Below, piece after piece: positions 7,099-17,131 of a stretch of DNA of 18,680 nucleotides. Position 1 is the stretch's first letter; each line of letters opens with the position of its first letter. Origin of the DNA: Rubrivivax sp. (GTDB lineage: Bacteria > Pseudomonadota > Gammaproteobacteria > Burkholderiales > Burkholderiaceae); NCBI GenBank assembly GCA_004211235.1, contig SEEY01000009.1, positions 1-18,680 of the forward strand, given 5' to 3'. A program made the position numbers and the translations under genes. A model generated the notes under the pieces. It was not told the origin of the DNA. It worked only from the letters and a program-made list of their open reading frames with translations, and made no database searches.

Positions 7099-7823
7099 GA
7101 ATTCTCATCACCGGCTTGAACGGCACGCTTGCGCCGCGCCTGGCTGAAGCGGCGCGTGCCGCCGGTCACGAGGTCATCGGCTGGGACCGCAAGGCCGTGG
7201 ACATCGACGACGAAAAGCTGGCGGGCGCATGGCTGTCGGCGCAGTCCGTGGACGCCATCGCGCACCTTGGCATGGCCCCGCCACGCTTTGCAGGCTGGCT
7301 GGCATCGCGCTGCCCGAACTTCCTGTTCACGAGCAGCGTCATGGTGTTCGACCCCGACGGCCCGCACGACGTGGCCGACGAACGCAATTCGACGAACGAC
7401 TACGGCCGCTACAAGGCCGACTGCGAGGACGCGGTGCTGCTGGCCAGCGCGCGCCCCGTCATCGCCCGCATCGGCTGGCAGATCGACGCGACGCGGCCCG
7501 GCAACAACATGCTGCTGACGCTGGACGAGTGGGCGCAGCGCGACGGCTTCGTCAAGGCCAGCAGCGCCTGGACGCCGGCCTGCTCCTTCATGGCCGACAC
7601 GGCCGCGGCACTGCTCGCGCTGATCGAAAGGCCGCTGCCCGGCGTGCACCATCTGGACAGCAATGCCGATGAGGCCTGGCGCTTCGACGAGGTGGCGCGT
7701 GCGCTCGCCCGCCACTTCGGGCGCGACTGGCGCGTCGAGGCCAACGAGGACTATCGCCATGACCAGCGCCTCGTCGGCGGGCCGAGCGGCCTGCCGCCGC
7801 TGTCTGCCCGGTTGGCGCGGTAG
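7095..7823 (+). CDS. NAD(P)-dependent epimerase/reductase (extended SDR, RmlD-like)
   Basis: This 242-residue protein has a Rossmann fold of the extended short-chain dehydrogenase type. It starts with the nucleotide-binding MRILITGLNGTLAPRL (GxxGxxA, Gly7 and Gly10). It has the catalytic Ser in FTSSVMVF (about 80-81) and the YxxxK pair Tyr103/Lys107 in NDYGRYK. This layout is that of sugar-nucleotide epimerases and dTDP-4-dehydrorhamnose reductases, but at 242 residues it is shorter than most (about 290-330). A substrate cannot be assigned. It overlaps the GH13 gene by ATGA and so ends the receptor/halogenase operon. It may reduce or epimerise a sugar or a product of the halogenase step; that is speculation from context. 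Confidence 0.8.
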   Translation: MRILITGLNGTLAPRLAEAARAAGHEVIGWDRKAVDIDDEKLAGAWLSAQSVDAIAHLGMAPPRFAGWLASRCPNFLFTSSVMVFDPDGPHDVADERNSTNDYGRYKADCEDAVLLASARPVIARIGWQIDATRPGNNMLLTLDEWAQRDGFVKASSAWTPACSFMADTAAALLALIERPLPGVHHLDSNADEAWRFDEVARALARHFGRDWRVEANEDYRHDQRLVGGPSGLPPLSARLAR

Positions 7824-7855
7824 CGGCCGGCTCGAAGACCCCGACAATCCGGGCG

Positions 7856-8695
7856 ATGAAAGCACCCCCACGCCTGCAGGCGCTGATCGAGGAAGGCCTG
7901 ATCGACAGCGTCGTGCGGCAACTCAAGAGCGGCAAGGAAGCCGACGTCTACGTCGTGCGCGTCGGCGACGACACCTGCGCCGCCAAGATCTACAAGGAGG
8001 CCAACAAGCGGGGCTTCCGCCAGGCGGTGGACTACACCGAGAACCGCAAGGTGCGCAACAGCCGCCAGGGGCGCGCGATGGCCAAGCGCACCGCCTACGG
8101 CCGCCAGCAGCAGGAGGCGGCTTGGCAAAGCGCCGAGGTGGATGCGCTGTACCGCCTGGCCGCCGCCGGCGTGCGCGTGCCGCGGCCGAGCAACTTCCAT
8201 GACGGCGTGCTGCTGATGGAGCTGGTGGCCGACGAGCACGGCGATGCCGCACCGCGCCTGAACGACCTGAGTTTCAGCGCCGCCGATGCGCAGCAGCACC
8301 ACGACACGCTGATCGACGAGGTGGTGCGCATGCTGTGCGCCGGCGTCATCCATGGCGACCTGTCGGAGTTCAACGTGCTGCTGGCCGCCGACGGGCCGGT
8401 CATCATCGACCTGCCGCAGGCCGTGGACGCGGCCGGCAACAACCATGCGCCGCGCATGCTGATCCGCGACGTGAACAACCTGCGCAACTTCTTCGGCCAG
8501 TACGCCCCGGCCTTGCTGGGCACACAGTACGGCCCGGAAATCTGGGCGCTCTATGCCGCCGGGCGCCTCATGCCCGGCATGCCGCTGACGGGCCGCTACG
8601 AGCGCAAGGCGGGCGAGGTGGATTTGTCCAGCGTGCTGCGCGAGATCGAGGACGCCCGGCTGGAGGAGGCGGCGCGCCTGCTGCGCATGGGTTGA
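7856..8695 (+). CDS. RIO-type serine/threonine protein kinase
   Basis: This 279-residue protein is an atypical kinase of the RIO1 family. Residues 26-33 (GKEADVYV) form the RIO-style nucleotide loop, Lys44 in CAAKIYK is the ATP-anchoring lysine, His166-Gly167-Asp168 through Asn173 (HGDLSEFN) is the catalytic loop, and Asp185 in IIDLPQAV is the metal-binding residue. All key residues are intact. In archaea and eukaryotes RIO kinases act in ribosome maturation; bacterial members are common in Proteobacteria with unclear roles. It begins 32 nt after the SDR stop, with no strong ribosome binding site. It may be read with that operon or from its own promoter, but nothing links its function to sugar use. 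It ends against a convergent gene. Confidence 0.9.
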   Translation: MKAPPRLQALIEEGLIDSVVRQLKSGKEADVYVVRVGDDTCAAKIYKEANKRGFRQAVDYTENRKVRNSRQGRAMAKRTAYGRQQQEAAWQSAEVDALYRLAAAGVRVPRPSNFHDGVLLMELVADEHGDAAPRLNDLSFSAADAQQHHDTLIDEVVRMLCAGVIHGDLSEFNVLLAADGPVIIDLPQAVDAAGNNHAPRMLIRDVNNLRNFFGQYAPALLGTQYGPEIWALYAAGRLMPGMPLTGRYERKAGEVDLSSVLREIEDARLEEAARLLRMG

Positions 8696-8697
8696 GC

Positions 8698-8715
8698 GAC
8701 CCGGCGCGCCGGGTC
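8698..8715. terminator. Perfect 18-bp palindrome between convergent genes
   Basis: GACCCGGCGCGCCGGGTC is self-complementary, giving a 7-bp GC stem with a CGCG loop on either strand. It starts 2 nt after the RIO kinase stop and overlaps the stop codon of the minus-strand gene. No T-run follows on either side. It probably marks the 3' ends of both convergent transcripts. Confidence 0.5.
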
Positions 8716-9610
8716 AGGCGGCTTCGCCCGGCCGCAGCCACAGCTCGCGGCGTTGCAGCGGCGTGGCGGCGGGCAACAGCGGGTTGGTCAGCCTGAGCAC
8801 CCGCTGCGGCGACACCGGATGGGCCTTCACCAGCGGGCCGTACACCTCGCGGTGCAGGCGCTGGAAGCTGCCGTCGGCCACCGCGGCCTCCAGCCCGGCC
8901 CTCAGCTCGTCGGCGAGTTCCGGCCGATGCGGGCTGACGAAGAAGTAGGCCGCCGCGGGATAGTGGAGCATCAGGTCGGGCGCGATGGCCAGCTCGGGGT
9001 AGCGACCCGCGGCCATCTCGGCGTCAATCTCCAGGATGGAGCGCGGGAAGAAGTCGATGCGACCGGCCGCGAGCATGCGGAAGAGCGCGTCGTAGACGCT
9101 GCTGGTGCCGACCTCCAGGCCGTTGGCGCGCAGGATGGTCGTGTCCGGCCAGTCATGGCCCTGGCCGGCGAGCCGGCCGCGCAGGTCTGCCAGGCTGCGC
9201 ACGTCGGCCCAGCGGGCCAGGTCGTTGCGCCTCACCAGCAGCAGCCGCCAGCCCAGCAGGCCGCGGTCGATGGGGATGCGCACCGGCAGCAGGCCCGATG
9301 ACTCGCGTTGCCGGTCGGTCATCGTCCACATCAGGTCGACGGGGCTGGTGCGCGTGGTCAGTTCGATCAAGGTGCGGCCCTGCGCCATGTCGAGATCGAC
9401 GAGCCGCACCTCGCGGCGACTGCCCGCGCGCCCGAGCGCCAGGTCGACGAGGCGGCGCACATAGGGCAGCTGCGGGTCGGGCATGCTGATGTGACGCGGA
9501 AGCCGCACCGCCTCCGCCGCGCGGGCGACCAGCGGCGCAGCGCCCAGCAGCGGCAGCGTCAAGGTCTGCAGCAGCTGGCGGCGTTGCAGTGCGGCAGGCG
9601 GCGGGCTCAT
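8714..9610 (-). CDS. Exported solute-binding-like protein (SBP family 3 type), orphan
   Basis: This 298-residue protein looks like a periplasmic amino-acid-type solute-binding protein. The N-terminus has a signal peptide with two arginines and a hydrophobic stretch (LQRRQLLQTLTLPLLGAAPLVARA), with cleavage near residue 31. The mature part has features of the two-lobed fold: DLMWTMTDRQRE, a middle segment ILRANGLEVGTSSVYDALFRMLAAGRIDFFPRSILEID, and ELADELRAGLEAAVADGSFQRLH near the end, which is typical of SBP_bac_3. No permease or ATPase gene is beside it, so it may work in sensing or with a distant transporter. It converges on the RIO kinase gene and lies 68 nt downstream of the mal operon on the same strand, so read-through is possible. 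Ligand unknown. Confidence 0.65.
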   Translation of the reverse strand: MSPPPAALQRRQLLQTLTLPLLGAAPLVARAAEAVRLPRHISMPDPQLPYVRRLVDLALGRAGSRREVRLVDLDMAQGRTLIELTTRTSPVDLMWTMTDRQRESSGLLPVRIPIDRGLLGWRLLLVRRNDLARWADVRSLADLRGRLAGQGHDWPDTTILRANGLEVGTSSVYDALFRMLAAGRIDFFPRSILEIDAEMAAGRYPELAIAPDLMLHYPAAAYFFVSPHRPELADELRAGLEAAVADGSFQRLHREVYGPLVKAHPVSPQRVLRLTNPLLPAATPLQRRELWLRPGEAA

Positions 9611-9648
9611 CGGCCCGCATCATGCAGCAGTCGTGGTTCCGGCGGCTG

Positions 9649-9667
9649 CCGGGCCGCAATGGCCCGG
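9649..9667 (-). terminator. Hairpin after the mal operon, terminator-like
   Basis: CCGGGCC (9649-9655) and GGCCCGG (9661-9667) form a 7-bp GC stem with a 5-nt loop. It starts 11 nt after the amylase stop on the minus strand, where an operon end is expected. There is no U-tract, so termination may be partial or Rho-assisted. Confidence 0.4.
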
Positions 9668-9678
9668 GTTGTCGGAAG

Positions 9679-12060
9679 TCAGGGGCTGACGAGGACGCGG
9701 CCGAACAGCGGCGGCACGGTGAGCTGGAGGGTGCCGTTCGTGACGGCGACGGCTTCGCCGCTGAGCGCGTCCTTCAGCATGGCGGCCTCGAACGGCAGGC
9801 GAACCGTCACGGCACGCGGCTCGGTGCTGTTGTTGGTCGCGGTGACGGCCCAGGTGTGGCCGTCCTGCCGCGCCAGCACGACGACGTGGTCGTCGACCTG
9901 CAGCGGCGCACTGAGCGTGCCGTGACGCAGCACCGGCAGGTCGTGGCGCAGCTTCGTCAGGCGCTTGAAGTCGGCCAGCAGTGCCGTGTCGGGCGTGCCG
10001 CCTTCGTCGGCCCAGGGGTAGGGCGCGCGGTTGAAGGGATCTTCGCCGCCCCCCAGGCCCACTTCGTCACCGTAGTAGATCGTCGGCGAGCCGGGATAAG
10101 TCATCTGGAAGAACACGGCCAGGCGCAGGCGCTGCTTGGCCAGCGGCAGGTCACGGTCTTCGCCGAAGTGATGCAGCGCGCGGGGCTGGTCGTGCGTGGA
10201 CAGCAGGTTCATCAGCGCGGAGAAGGCCTGCGGCGGGTAGGCCTCGCGCAGCAGCTCGAGGTTGGCGGCCATCAGCGGCGCGGGCTTGCCGGCGGCGTAG
10301 TCCAGCACCGCGTTTCGGAAGATGTAATTCATCGTCGAGTCGAACATGTCGCCGAGGAAATACTTGCTGGCGTCGAACCAGGTCTCGGCCACGGTCAGCG
10401 CGTCTGGCTTCTTCGCCTTCACGGCCTGGCGCCATTCGCGCCAGAAGTCGTCGGGCACCCAGGGCGCCACGTCCATGCGCCAGCCGGCCGCGCCGCGGTC
10501 GAGCCAGAGGTTGGTGACCGAGTCGGGGGCGCGGTAGGCGTAGGCGCGGAAGGCAGGGCTGCTCTTGTCGATCTCGGGCAGATCGGCCACGCCGACCCAG
10601 CCCTGGTATTGCTTCGCCGGGTCTTTGGCGTCGGGCTTGAACTTGAACCAGCTGTAGTAGGGCGACGCGGGATTGGGCTTGCCGCCGTCGAAGGCGCCAC
10701 CCGCCGGGAAGTTGTTGAAGCGGTTGAAGTAGGGCGAGTCGCTGCCGACATGGTTCAGCGACGTGTCCGGAATCACGCGGATGCCGCGCTTGGCAGCTTC
10801 GGTGCACAGGCGCACGAAGTCGTCATTCGTGCCGAAGGCCGGGTCGATCTGCTTGTAGTCGGCCGCGTCGTACTTGTGGTTGCTGGGGGCGCGGAATATC
10901 GGTGTCAGGTAAAGCGCGTTGGCGCCCAGGCTCTTGATGTAGTCGAGCTTGTCGATCAGGCCGGCGAGGTCGCCACCGAAGAAGTCGTTGTTGAAGAGCT
11001 TGTCGGAGCCGTCGCCCTTCTCTCCAGGTCCAGCGGGCTTGAACGGCTTCTCGTTCCAGGTCGCGTGGCGCTCGACATCGCCGTCCTGGTAGCGGTCCTG
11101 CGGCCGGCCACCGCCGGGTCGCGGGTCGTTGGCCTTGTCGCCGTTGCGAAAGCGCTCCGGGAAGACGTAGTAATAGACGATGTCCCGCGCCCAGTCGGGC
11201 ACCTTGAAGTCGGGCGCGTAGACCGTCTGGCGGTAACGGCGCACGCGGTTCAGATTCGACGGCAGGCGCTCGATGGTGGCGGCGCCCATCGAGCCTTTCT
11301 CGCGCGTCCAGTAGATCGTGTCCTTGTTGTTCTGCAGCGCGTAAAGGCCCTGTTCCGTCTCGATCTCGAACCAGTAGCCGTAGACGCCCGTGGCATCGAA
11401 GCGGTAGCTGGCGGCCAAGCCCGTGCCGAGGCCGCGCGGTTCAGGCTTCATCGCGATGCGCGCCAGCGGCTCGTAGGCCAACTGCTCCTGGTTGCCGGTC
11501 AGGCGGCGGCGCTCGATGACGAGGGTGGCGCGCTTCAGGCTGGGCACGTCGTTGCCGACGCTGAAGCGGATTTCCGTGCCCGCCGGCTGCGCGCCGAAGG
11601 GCGCCTTGAAGGCGTCGTCGCGGGAGTCGAAGCGGGTCGTCAGCGCGGCCTTGTCGGTGATGGGCTGCGGCGGCGTGGGCTTGAAGGTCAGCGGGCCGAC
11701 AGCCAGGCGCGGCTGGCCGGTCGCGCTGAGGCTCAGGCGCAGCGTGTGCTCGCCGTTGAACTCGCGCTGGATGTTGCCGGTGCCGCCCCGGGCCGGTTCG
11801 CCTTGCGCATCGCCGCCGATGGTGTGCTCCGCCGTCCAGTCCTCGTCCGCGAGCTTGAACTCCTGCCTGCCCTTGGCGTTGAGGTTCAGGTAATAGGCAT
11901 CGCAGCGGTACTCGAAGGCCTGCTCGTCCTGGGCGGCCCAGTTGTTCAGGCCGCCGCGCAGGTAGATCGTGTGGTCGCCGAACGGCGGCTTCGTGCAGGC
12001 CGCCTGGGATGCTGAGGCGAACGAAAGCAGCGCTGCGCACAGCGCGAGAGTCTTCATCAT
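9679..12060 (-). CDS. Secreted GH13 amylase/neopullulanase-type enzyme
   Basis: This 793-residue exported glycosidase hydrolyses alpha-glucans. Residues 1-20 (MMKTLALCAALLSFASASQA) are a Sec signal peptide. An N-terminal beta-rich region follows (about 21-105; YLRGGLNNWA is typical of starch-binding/E-set modules), then a second beta domain. The GH13 barrel begins near residue 290 (DWARDIVYYYVFPERF). Catalytic residues are Asp530 (GWRMDVA), Glu559 (VAETW) and Asp624 (LLSTHDQPR). The layout of N-domains plus barrel resembles the cyclomaltodextrinase/neopullulanase/MalZ branch. The ATG at 12060 is chosen because the signal peptide starts there, with AAAGG 9 nt upstream; an earlier in-frame start would lie in malG. 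It begins 5 nt after the malG stop and is the last gene of the mal operon, so it is co-made with the importer that takes up its products. Confidence 0.88.
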   Translation of the reverse strand: MMKTLALCAALLSFASASQAACTKPPFGDHTIYLRGGLNNWAAQDEQAFEYRCDAYYLNLNAKGRQEFKLADEDWTAEHTIGGDAQGEPARGGTGNIQREFNGEHTLRLSLSATGQPRLAVGPLTFKPTPPQPITDKAALTTRFDSRDDAFKAPFGAQPAGTEIRFSVGNDVPSLKRATLVIERRRLTGNQEQLAYEPLARIAMKPEPRGLGTGLAASYRFDATGVYGYWFEIETEQGLYALQNNKDTIYWTREKGSMGAATIERLPSNLNRVRRYRQTVYAPDFKVPDWARDIVYYYVFPERFRNGDKANDPRPGGGRPQDRYQDGDVERHATWNEKPFKPAGPGEKGDGSDKLFNNDFFGGDLAGLIDKLDYIKSLGANALYLTPIFRAPSNHKYDAADYKQIDPAFGTNDDFVRLCTEAAKRGIRVIPDTSLNHVGSDSPYFNRFNNFPAGGAFDGGKPNPASPYYSWFKFKPDAKDPAKQYQGWVGVADLPEIDKSSPAFRAYAYRAPDSVTNLWLDRGAAGWRMDVAPWVPDDFWREWRQAVKAKKPDALTVAETWFDASKYFLGDMFDSTMNYIFRNAVLDYAAGKPAPLMAANLELLREAYPPQAFSALMNLLSTHDQPRALHHFGEDRDLPLAKQRLRLAVFFQMTYPGSPTIYYGDEVGLGGGEDPFNRAPYPWADEGGTPDTALLADFKRLTKLRHDLPVLRHGTLSAPLQVDDHVVVLARQDGHTWAVTATNNSTEPRAVTVRLPFEAAMLKDALSGEAVAVTNGTLQLTVPPLFGRVLVSP

Positions 12061-12065
12061 GGGTC

Positions 12066-12955
12066 TCAGCCTTTGACTCCGCCTGCAGTGAGGCCGGAGA
12101 CGATCCAGCGCTGGGCGAGCAGGAAGACCAGCGTGATCGGCAGGCCCGACAGCACGGCTGCCGCCGCGAAGTCGCCCCACAGGAAACGCTGGTCATGCAG
12201 GAAGTATTTGGAGCCCACGGCGAGCGTCAGGTTGCCCTCTTCACGCAGCAGGATGGACGCCACCGGGTACTCGATGATGGTGCCGATGAAGGCCAGCACG
12301 AAGACCACCATCAGGATGGGAATGGCCATCGGCAGCAGCACGCGGGAGAAGGCCTGCCAATGGGTGGCGCCGTCGACCTTGGCGTTCTCCTCGATCTCGA
12401 CGGGAATCGTCTCGAAGTAGCCCTTGATCGTCCACACATGCGTGGCGATGCCGCCGAGGTAGGCGAGCACGAGGCCGGCATGGGTCTCGATGCCGATCGC
12501 AGGCACGTAGTTGCCGATCGTCTCGAAGATGGCGTAGATGGCCACCAGCGCCAGCACCGGCGGGAACATCTGCAGCAGCAGCATCCCGTTGAGTACCGGC
12601 TTGTCGAAGCGGAACTTCATGCGCGCGAAGGCATAGGCCGCGCTGGTCGAGATGGCGACGATCAGGAAGGCCGAGGCCGTGGCGATCTTGATCGAGTTCC
12701 ACAGCCAGGTCAGCACCGGGAAGGGCGGCTGCACGAGGCTGCCGTCGGCCGCCTGGTAGGGGATGCCGAGGGCCAGCTTCCAGTGCTCCAGGCTGATCTC
12801 GGTCGGGATCAGGCTGCCGGTGGCGAAGTTGCCAGGCCGCAGCGAGATGGACACGACGGCCAGCAGCGGGAACAGCGTGATGGCGATGAAGACCCACATC
12901 ACCGCGTGGGCGGCGAAGGTGCGCCAGCGGGCTTGTTTGCCGAGGACGATGGCCA

Positions 12956-12956
<1 letters not shown>
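12066..12956 (-). CDS. malG: Maltose/maltodextrin ABC transporter permease MalG
   Basis: This 296-residue inner-membrane protein is the same length as E. coli MalG. It is one of the two permease subunits of MalFGK2. It has an N-terminal membrane helix ([22 protein letters not shown]), a periplasmic segment, and five further helices. The EAA loop that docks into MalK is [21 protein letters not shown] at about residues 189-209. The C-terminus (GLTAGGVKG) matches the MalG tail that reaches into the channel in the E. coli structure. The true start is the ATG at 12956-12954, which overlaps the malF TAA by 1 nt (TAATG). The frame stays open to 13652, but that extension is in the shadow of malF. Confidence 0.95.
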
Positions 12957-14544
<1,588 letters not shown>

Positions 14545-14548
<4 letters not shown>

Positions 14549-15716
14549 TTGTTCAGCAGCATCCGTGCGGCCGCGCCGTCGAGCGCGTCCTTCGGTGATT
14601 GCAGTCCGTTGGTGATGGCTTCCAGGGCCGCGTCCATCGCGGTCCAGAAGCGGCCGACCTCGGGGATGTTGGGAATGGGCGCGCCGTTTCGGGCGTTGAC
14701 CATGCTCGCCGCGATCAGCGGGTTCACCGACAGCTCGGCGTAGAAGGCCTTGTTGGCCGGCACGCCGATGGGCACGTTGGCGTCCAGCACCTTCAGCGAC
14801 TCGGGGCGCATCAGGTGGTTCTCGATGAACTCCTTGGCGATGTCCTTGTTCTTGCTCGGCGCCGAGATCATGCAGCCGAGCACGCCGACAAAGCTCTTGC
14901 TCGGCTTGCCGGGCACCACGACCGGAATGCCTGCCACGCCGATGTCGATCTTGGCCTTTCGGGCGTTGTCCCAGGCCCAGGGGCCGGAGATCATCATGGC
15001 CACCTCGCCACGGGCGAAGGCGGCTTCCATCTCGGAGTAGCGCGCACCGCGCGGCATGTGGCCGTCCTTGATGAGGCGCTCGATGACCTTGGCACCGGCC
15101 AGCGCACCCTCGTTGTTGACATGCACCTGGCGCGGGTCGAAATCGCCCTGCGCATCACGGCCGAAGATTTCGCCGCCCGCGCCGGCCAGGATGGCCCAGC
15201 TGAAGAAGCTTTTGTTGTAGTCCCACAGCACGGCATGCTTGCCGCTGGCCTGGAGCTTCCTGTCCAGCGCGAAGACCTCGTCCCAGGTGGCGGGCGGCGT
15301 CGGCACGAGGGCCTTGTTGTAGATGAGGCCGGTCGTTTCGATCGCGATCGGGTAGCCCCAGATGCGGCCGCGGTAGCTGAGCGCCTGCCAGGCCTGGTCC
15401 TCGACCTCCGCCTTGAGTCTGGCCGAGGGGCGCAGCGGCGTCAGCAGGCCGGCCTTGGCCCATTCGCCGACGCGGTCATGCGGCCAGCAGAAGATGTCGG
15501 GGCCCTTGCCGGCGCCGGCCGCCTGCTGGAACTTGTCGGTCGGGTCGACCGGGTGTTCAACGACGACCTTGACGCCCGAGACCTTCTCGAACGCGTCGCC
15601 CACCGTCTGCAGGCCGCCGTAGGCCTTGTCGCCGTTGATCCAGACCAGCAGCTTCGGGCCGTCGGCCAGCGCCGGCCCCGCAGCCAAGGCGGCCGCGGCG
15701 AGCAGTGCGTTCCACC

Positions 15717-15720
<4 letters not shown>
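14545..15720 (-). CDS. malE: Maltose/maltodextrin periplasmic binding protein MalE
   Basis: This 391-residue protein is nearly the length of E. coli MalE (396). It binds maltodextrins in the periplasm and delivers them to MalFGK2. The signal peptide is MRWNALLAAAALAAGPALA, cut before DGPKLLVWINGDKAYGGL, which matches the MalE start. Other hallmarks are GPDIFCWPHDRVGEWAKAGLL (E. coli has a closely similar WAHDRFGGYAQSGLL), YPIAIETTGLIYNK, and MMISGPWAWDN near the sugar-binding face. The start overlaps the malK stop by ATGA and the stop overlaps malF. With no gap or repeat after malE, there is no obvious means of making it in excess over the permeases, unlike in E. coli. Confidence 0.96.
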
Positions 15721-16844
<1,124 letters not shown>

Positions 16845-16850
16845 TTCTAA

Positions 16851-16855
16851 CCTTT
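16851..16855 (-). promoter_or_regulatory. Ribosome binding site supporting the malK GTG start
   Basis: On the minus strand, AAAGG ends 6 nt before the GTG at 16844. No ATG alternative nearby gives a better MalK N-terminus. Confidence 0.7.
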
Positions 16856-16924
16856 CAGTCGCCAGCGTCTGAGGCGGGCTTGTCTCGCGAAATCAGGCTC
16901 AAATTTCTTATGTTTGCCTGCCGT

Positions 16925-16939
16925 TGTAGACAATATACA
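16925..16939. promoter_or_regulatory. Degenerate 15-bp dyad over the malK -10 region
   Basis: TGTAGA-CAA-TATACA has the same length and outer bases as the palindromes at 470 and 17036, but its arms are less symmetric (one mismatch between the arms, three departures from TGTART-N3-AYTACA). It covers the predicted -10 of the mal operon, a fitting position for repression. It could be a chance likeness. Confidence 0.35.
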
Positions 16940-16961
16940 TCCTTCGAAGCGCCGATAACAA
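16932..16961 (-). promoter_or_regulatory. Predicted promoter of the malKEFG-amylase operon
   Basis: On the minus strand, TTGTTA (16961-16956) and TATATT (16937-16932) lie 18 nt apart and match four and five of six sigma70 consensus bases. This is the best promoter-like pair seen in the window. It gives a start near 16925 and a leader of about 80 nt to the malK GTG. Confidence 0.55.
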
Positions 16962-17002
16962 CCGCGACAACCCGCTGTTATGGACTCGAAATCTATGTAT
17001 AT
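16933..17002. repeat. Nested inverted repeats at the divergent promoter
   Basis: ATATACAT (16933-16940) pairs with ATGTATAT (16995-17002). TTCGA (16943-16947) pairs with TCGAA (16986-16990). ATAACA (16955-16960) pairs with TGTTAT (16976-16981). All three dyads centre within about 2 nt of each other near 16968. The symmetry places similar -35 and -10 elements on both strands, suggesting a shared regulator acting on malK and glgP together. Confidence 0.5.
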
Positions 17003-17003
17003 C
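16975..17003 (+). promoter_or_regulatory. Possible promoter of glgP, mirror of the malK promoter
   Basis: CTGTTA (16975-16980) and TATATC (16998-17003) lie 17 nt apart on the plus strand, matching three and four consensus bases. It mirrors the malK promoter, and the two -35 elements are 13 nt apart. Transcription would begin near 17010, putting the palindrome at 17036-17050 just downstream. A second weak option is TACACA-N17-GATACT (17047-17075). Confidence 0.35.
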
Positions 17004-17035
17004 AATGGCTTGCGTTTGCCACCGGGTTTTCCCGA

Positions 17036-17050
17036 TGTAGTCAAACTACA
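17036..17050. promoter_or_regulatory. Perfect 15-bp palindromic operator upstream of glgP, HexR-like
   Basis: TGTAGT-CAA-ACTACA is a perfect 6+6 dyad with a 3-nt centre, 81 nt upstream of the glgP ATG. It matches the palindrome at 470-484 at 12 of 15 positions, 11 of them in the 12 arm bases, and fits the HexR site type as I recall it. It would place the phosphorylase under the same control as the TonB receptor. Confidence 0.6.
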
Positions 17051-17131
17051 CAACGCTTGCGCGCTGCTCGATACTTCGGGCGTCGCTGCAATCCGTTAGC
17101 ATTCTTTCCTCGTCGCCGAGGGCTCGCACTC

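Larger units (their letters stand above)
16845..17131. other. Divergent regulatory region between malK and glgP
   Basis: This 287-bp region is much more AT-rich than its surroundings and holds no credible gene. It carries back-to-back promoter-like elements, a roughly concentric set of inverted repeats centred near 16968, and two 15-bp dyads, one strong (17036-17050) and one weak (16925-16939). The GAGGG at 17118-17122 serves the phosphorylase start and the AAAGG at 16851-16855 (minus strand) serves malK. Confidence 0.75.

Noticed and set aside
9589..12015. Long plus-strand open frame (808 codons)
   Set aside because: It is antisense to the clear GH13 amylase gene, with low-complexity Arg/Val/Gly composition and no recognisable domain.
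16847..17053. Small minus-strand frame in the malK-glgP gap (68 codons)
   Set aside because: It covers the promoter elements, has no ribosome site or family likeness, and has an irregular composition.
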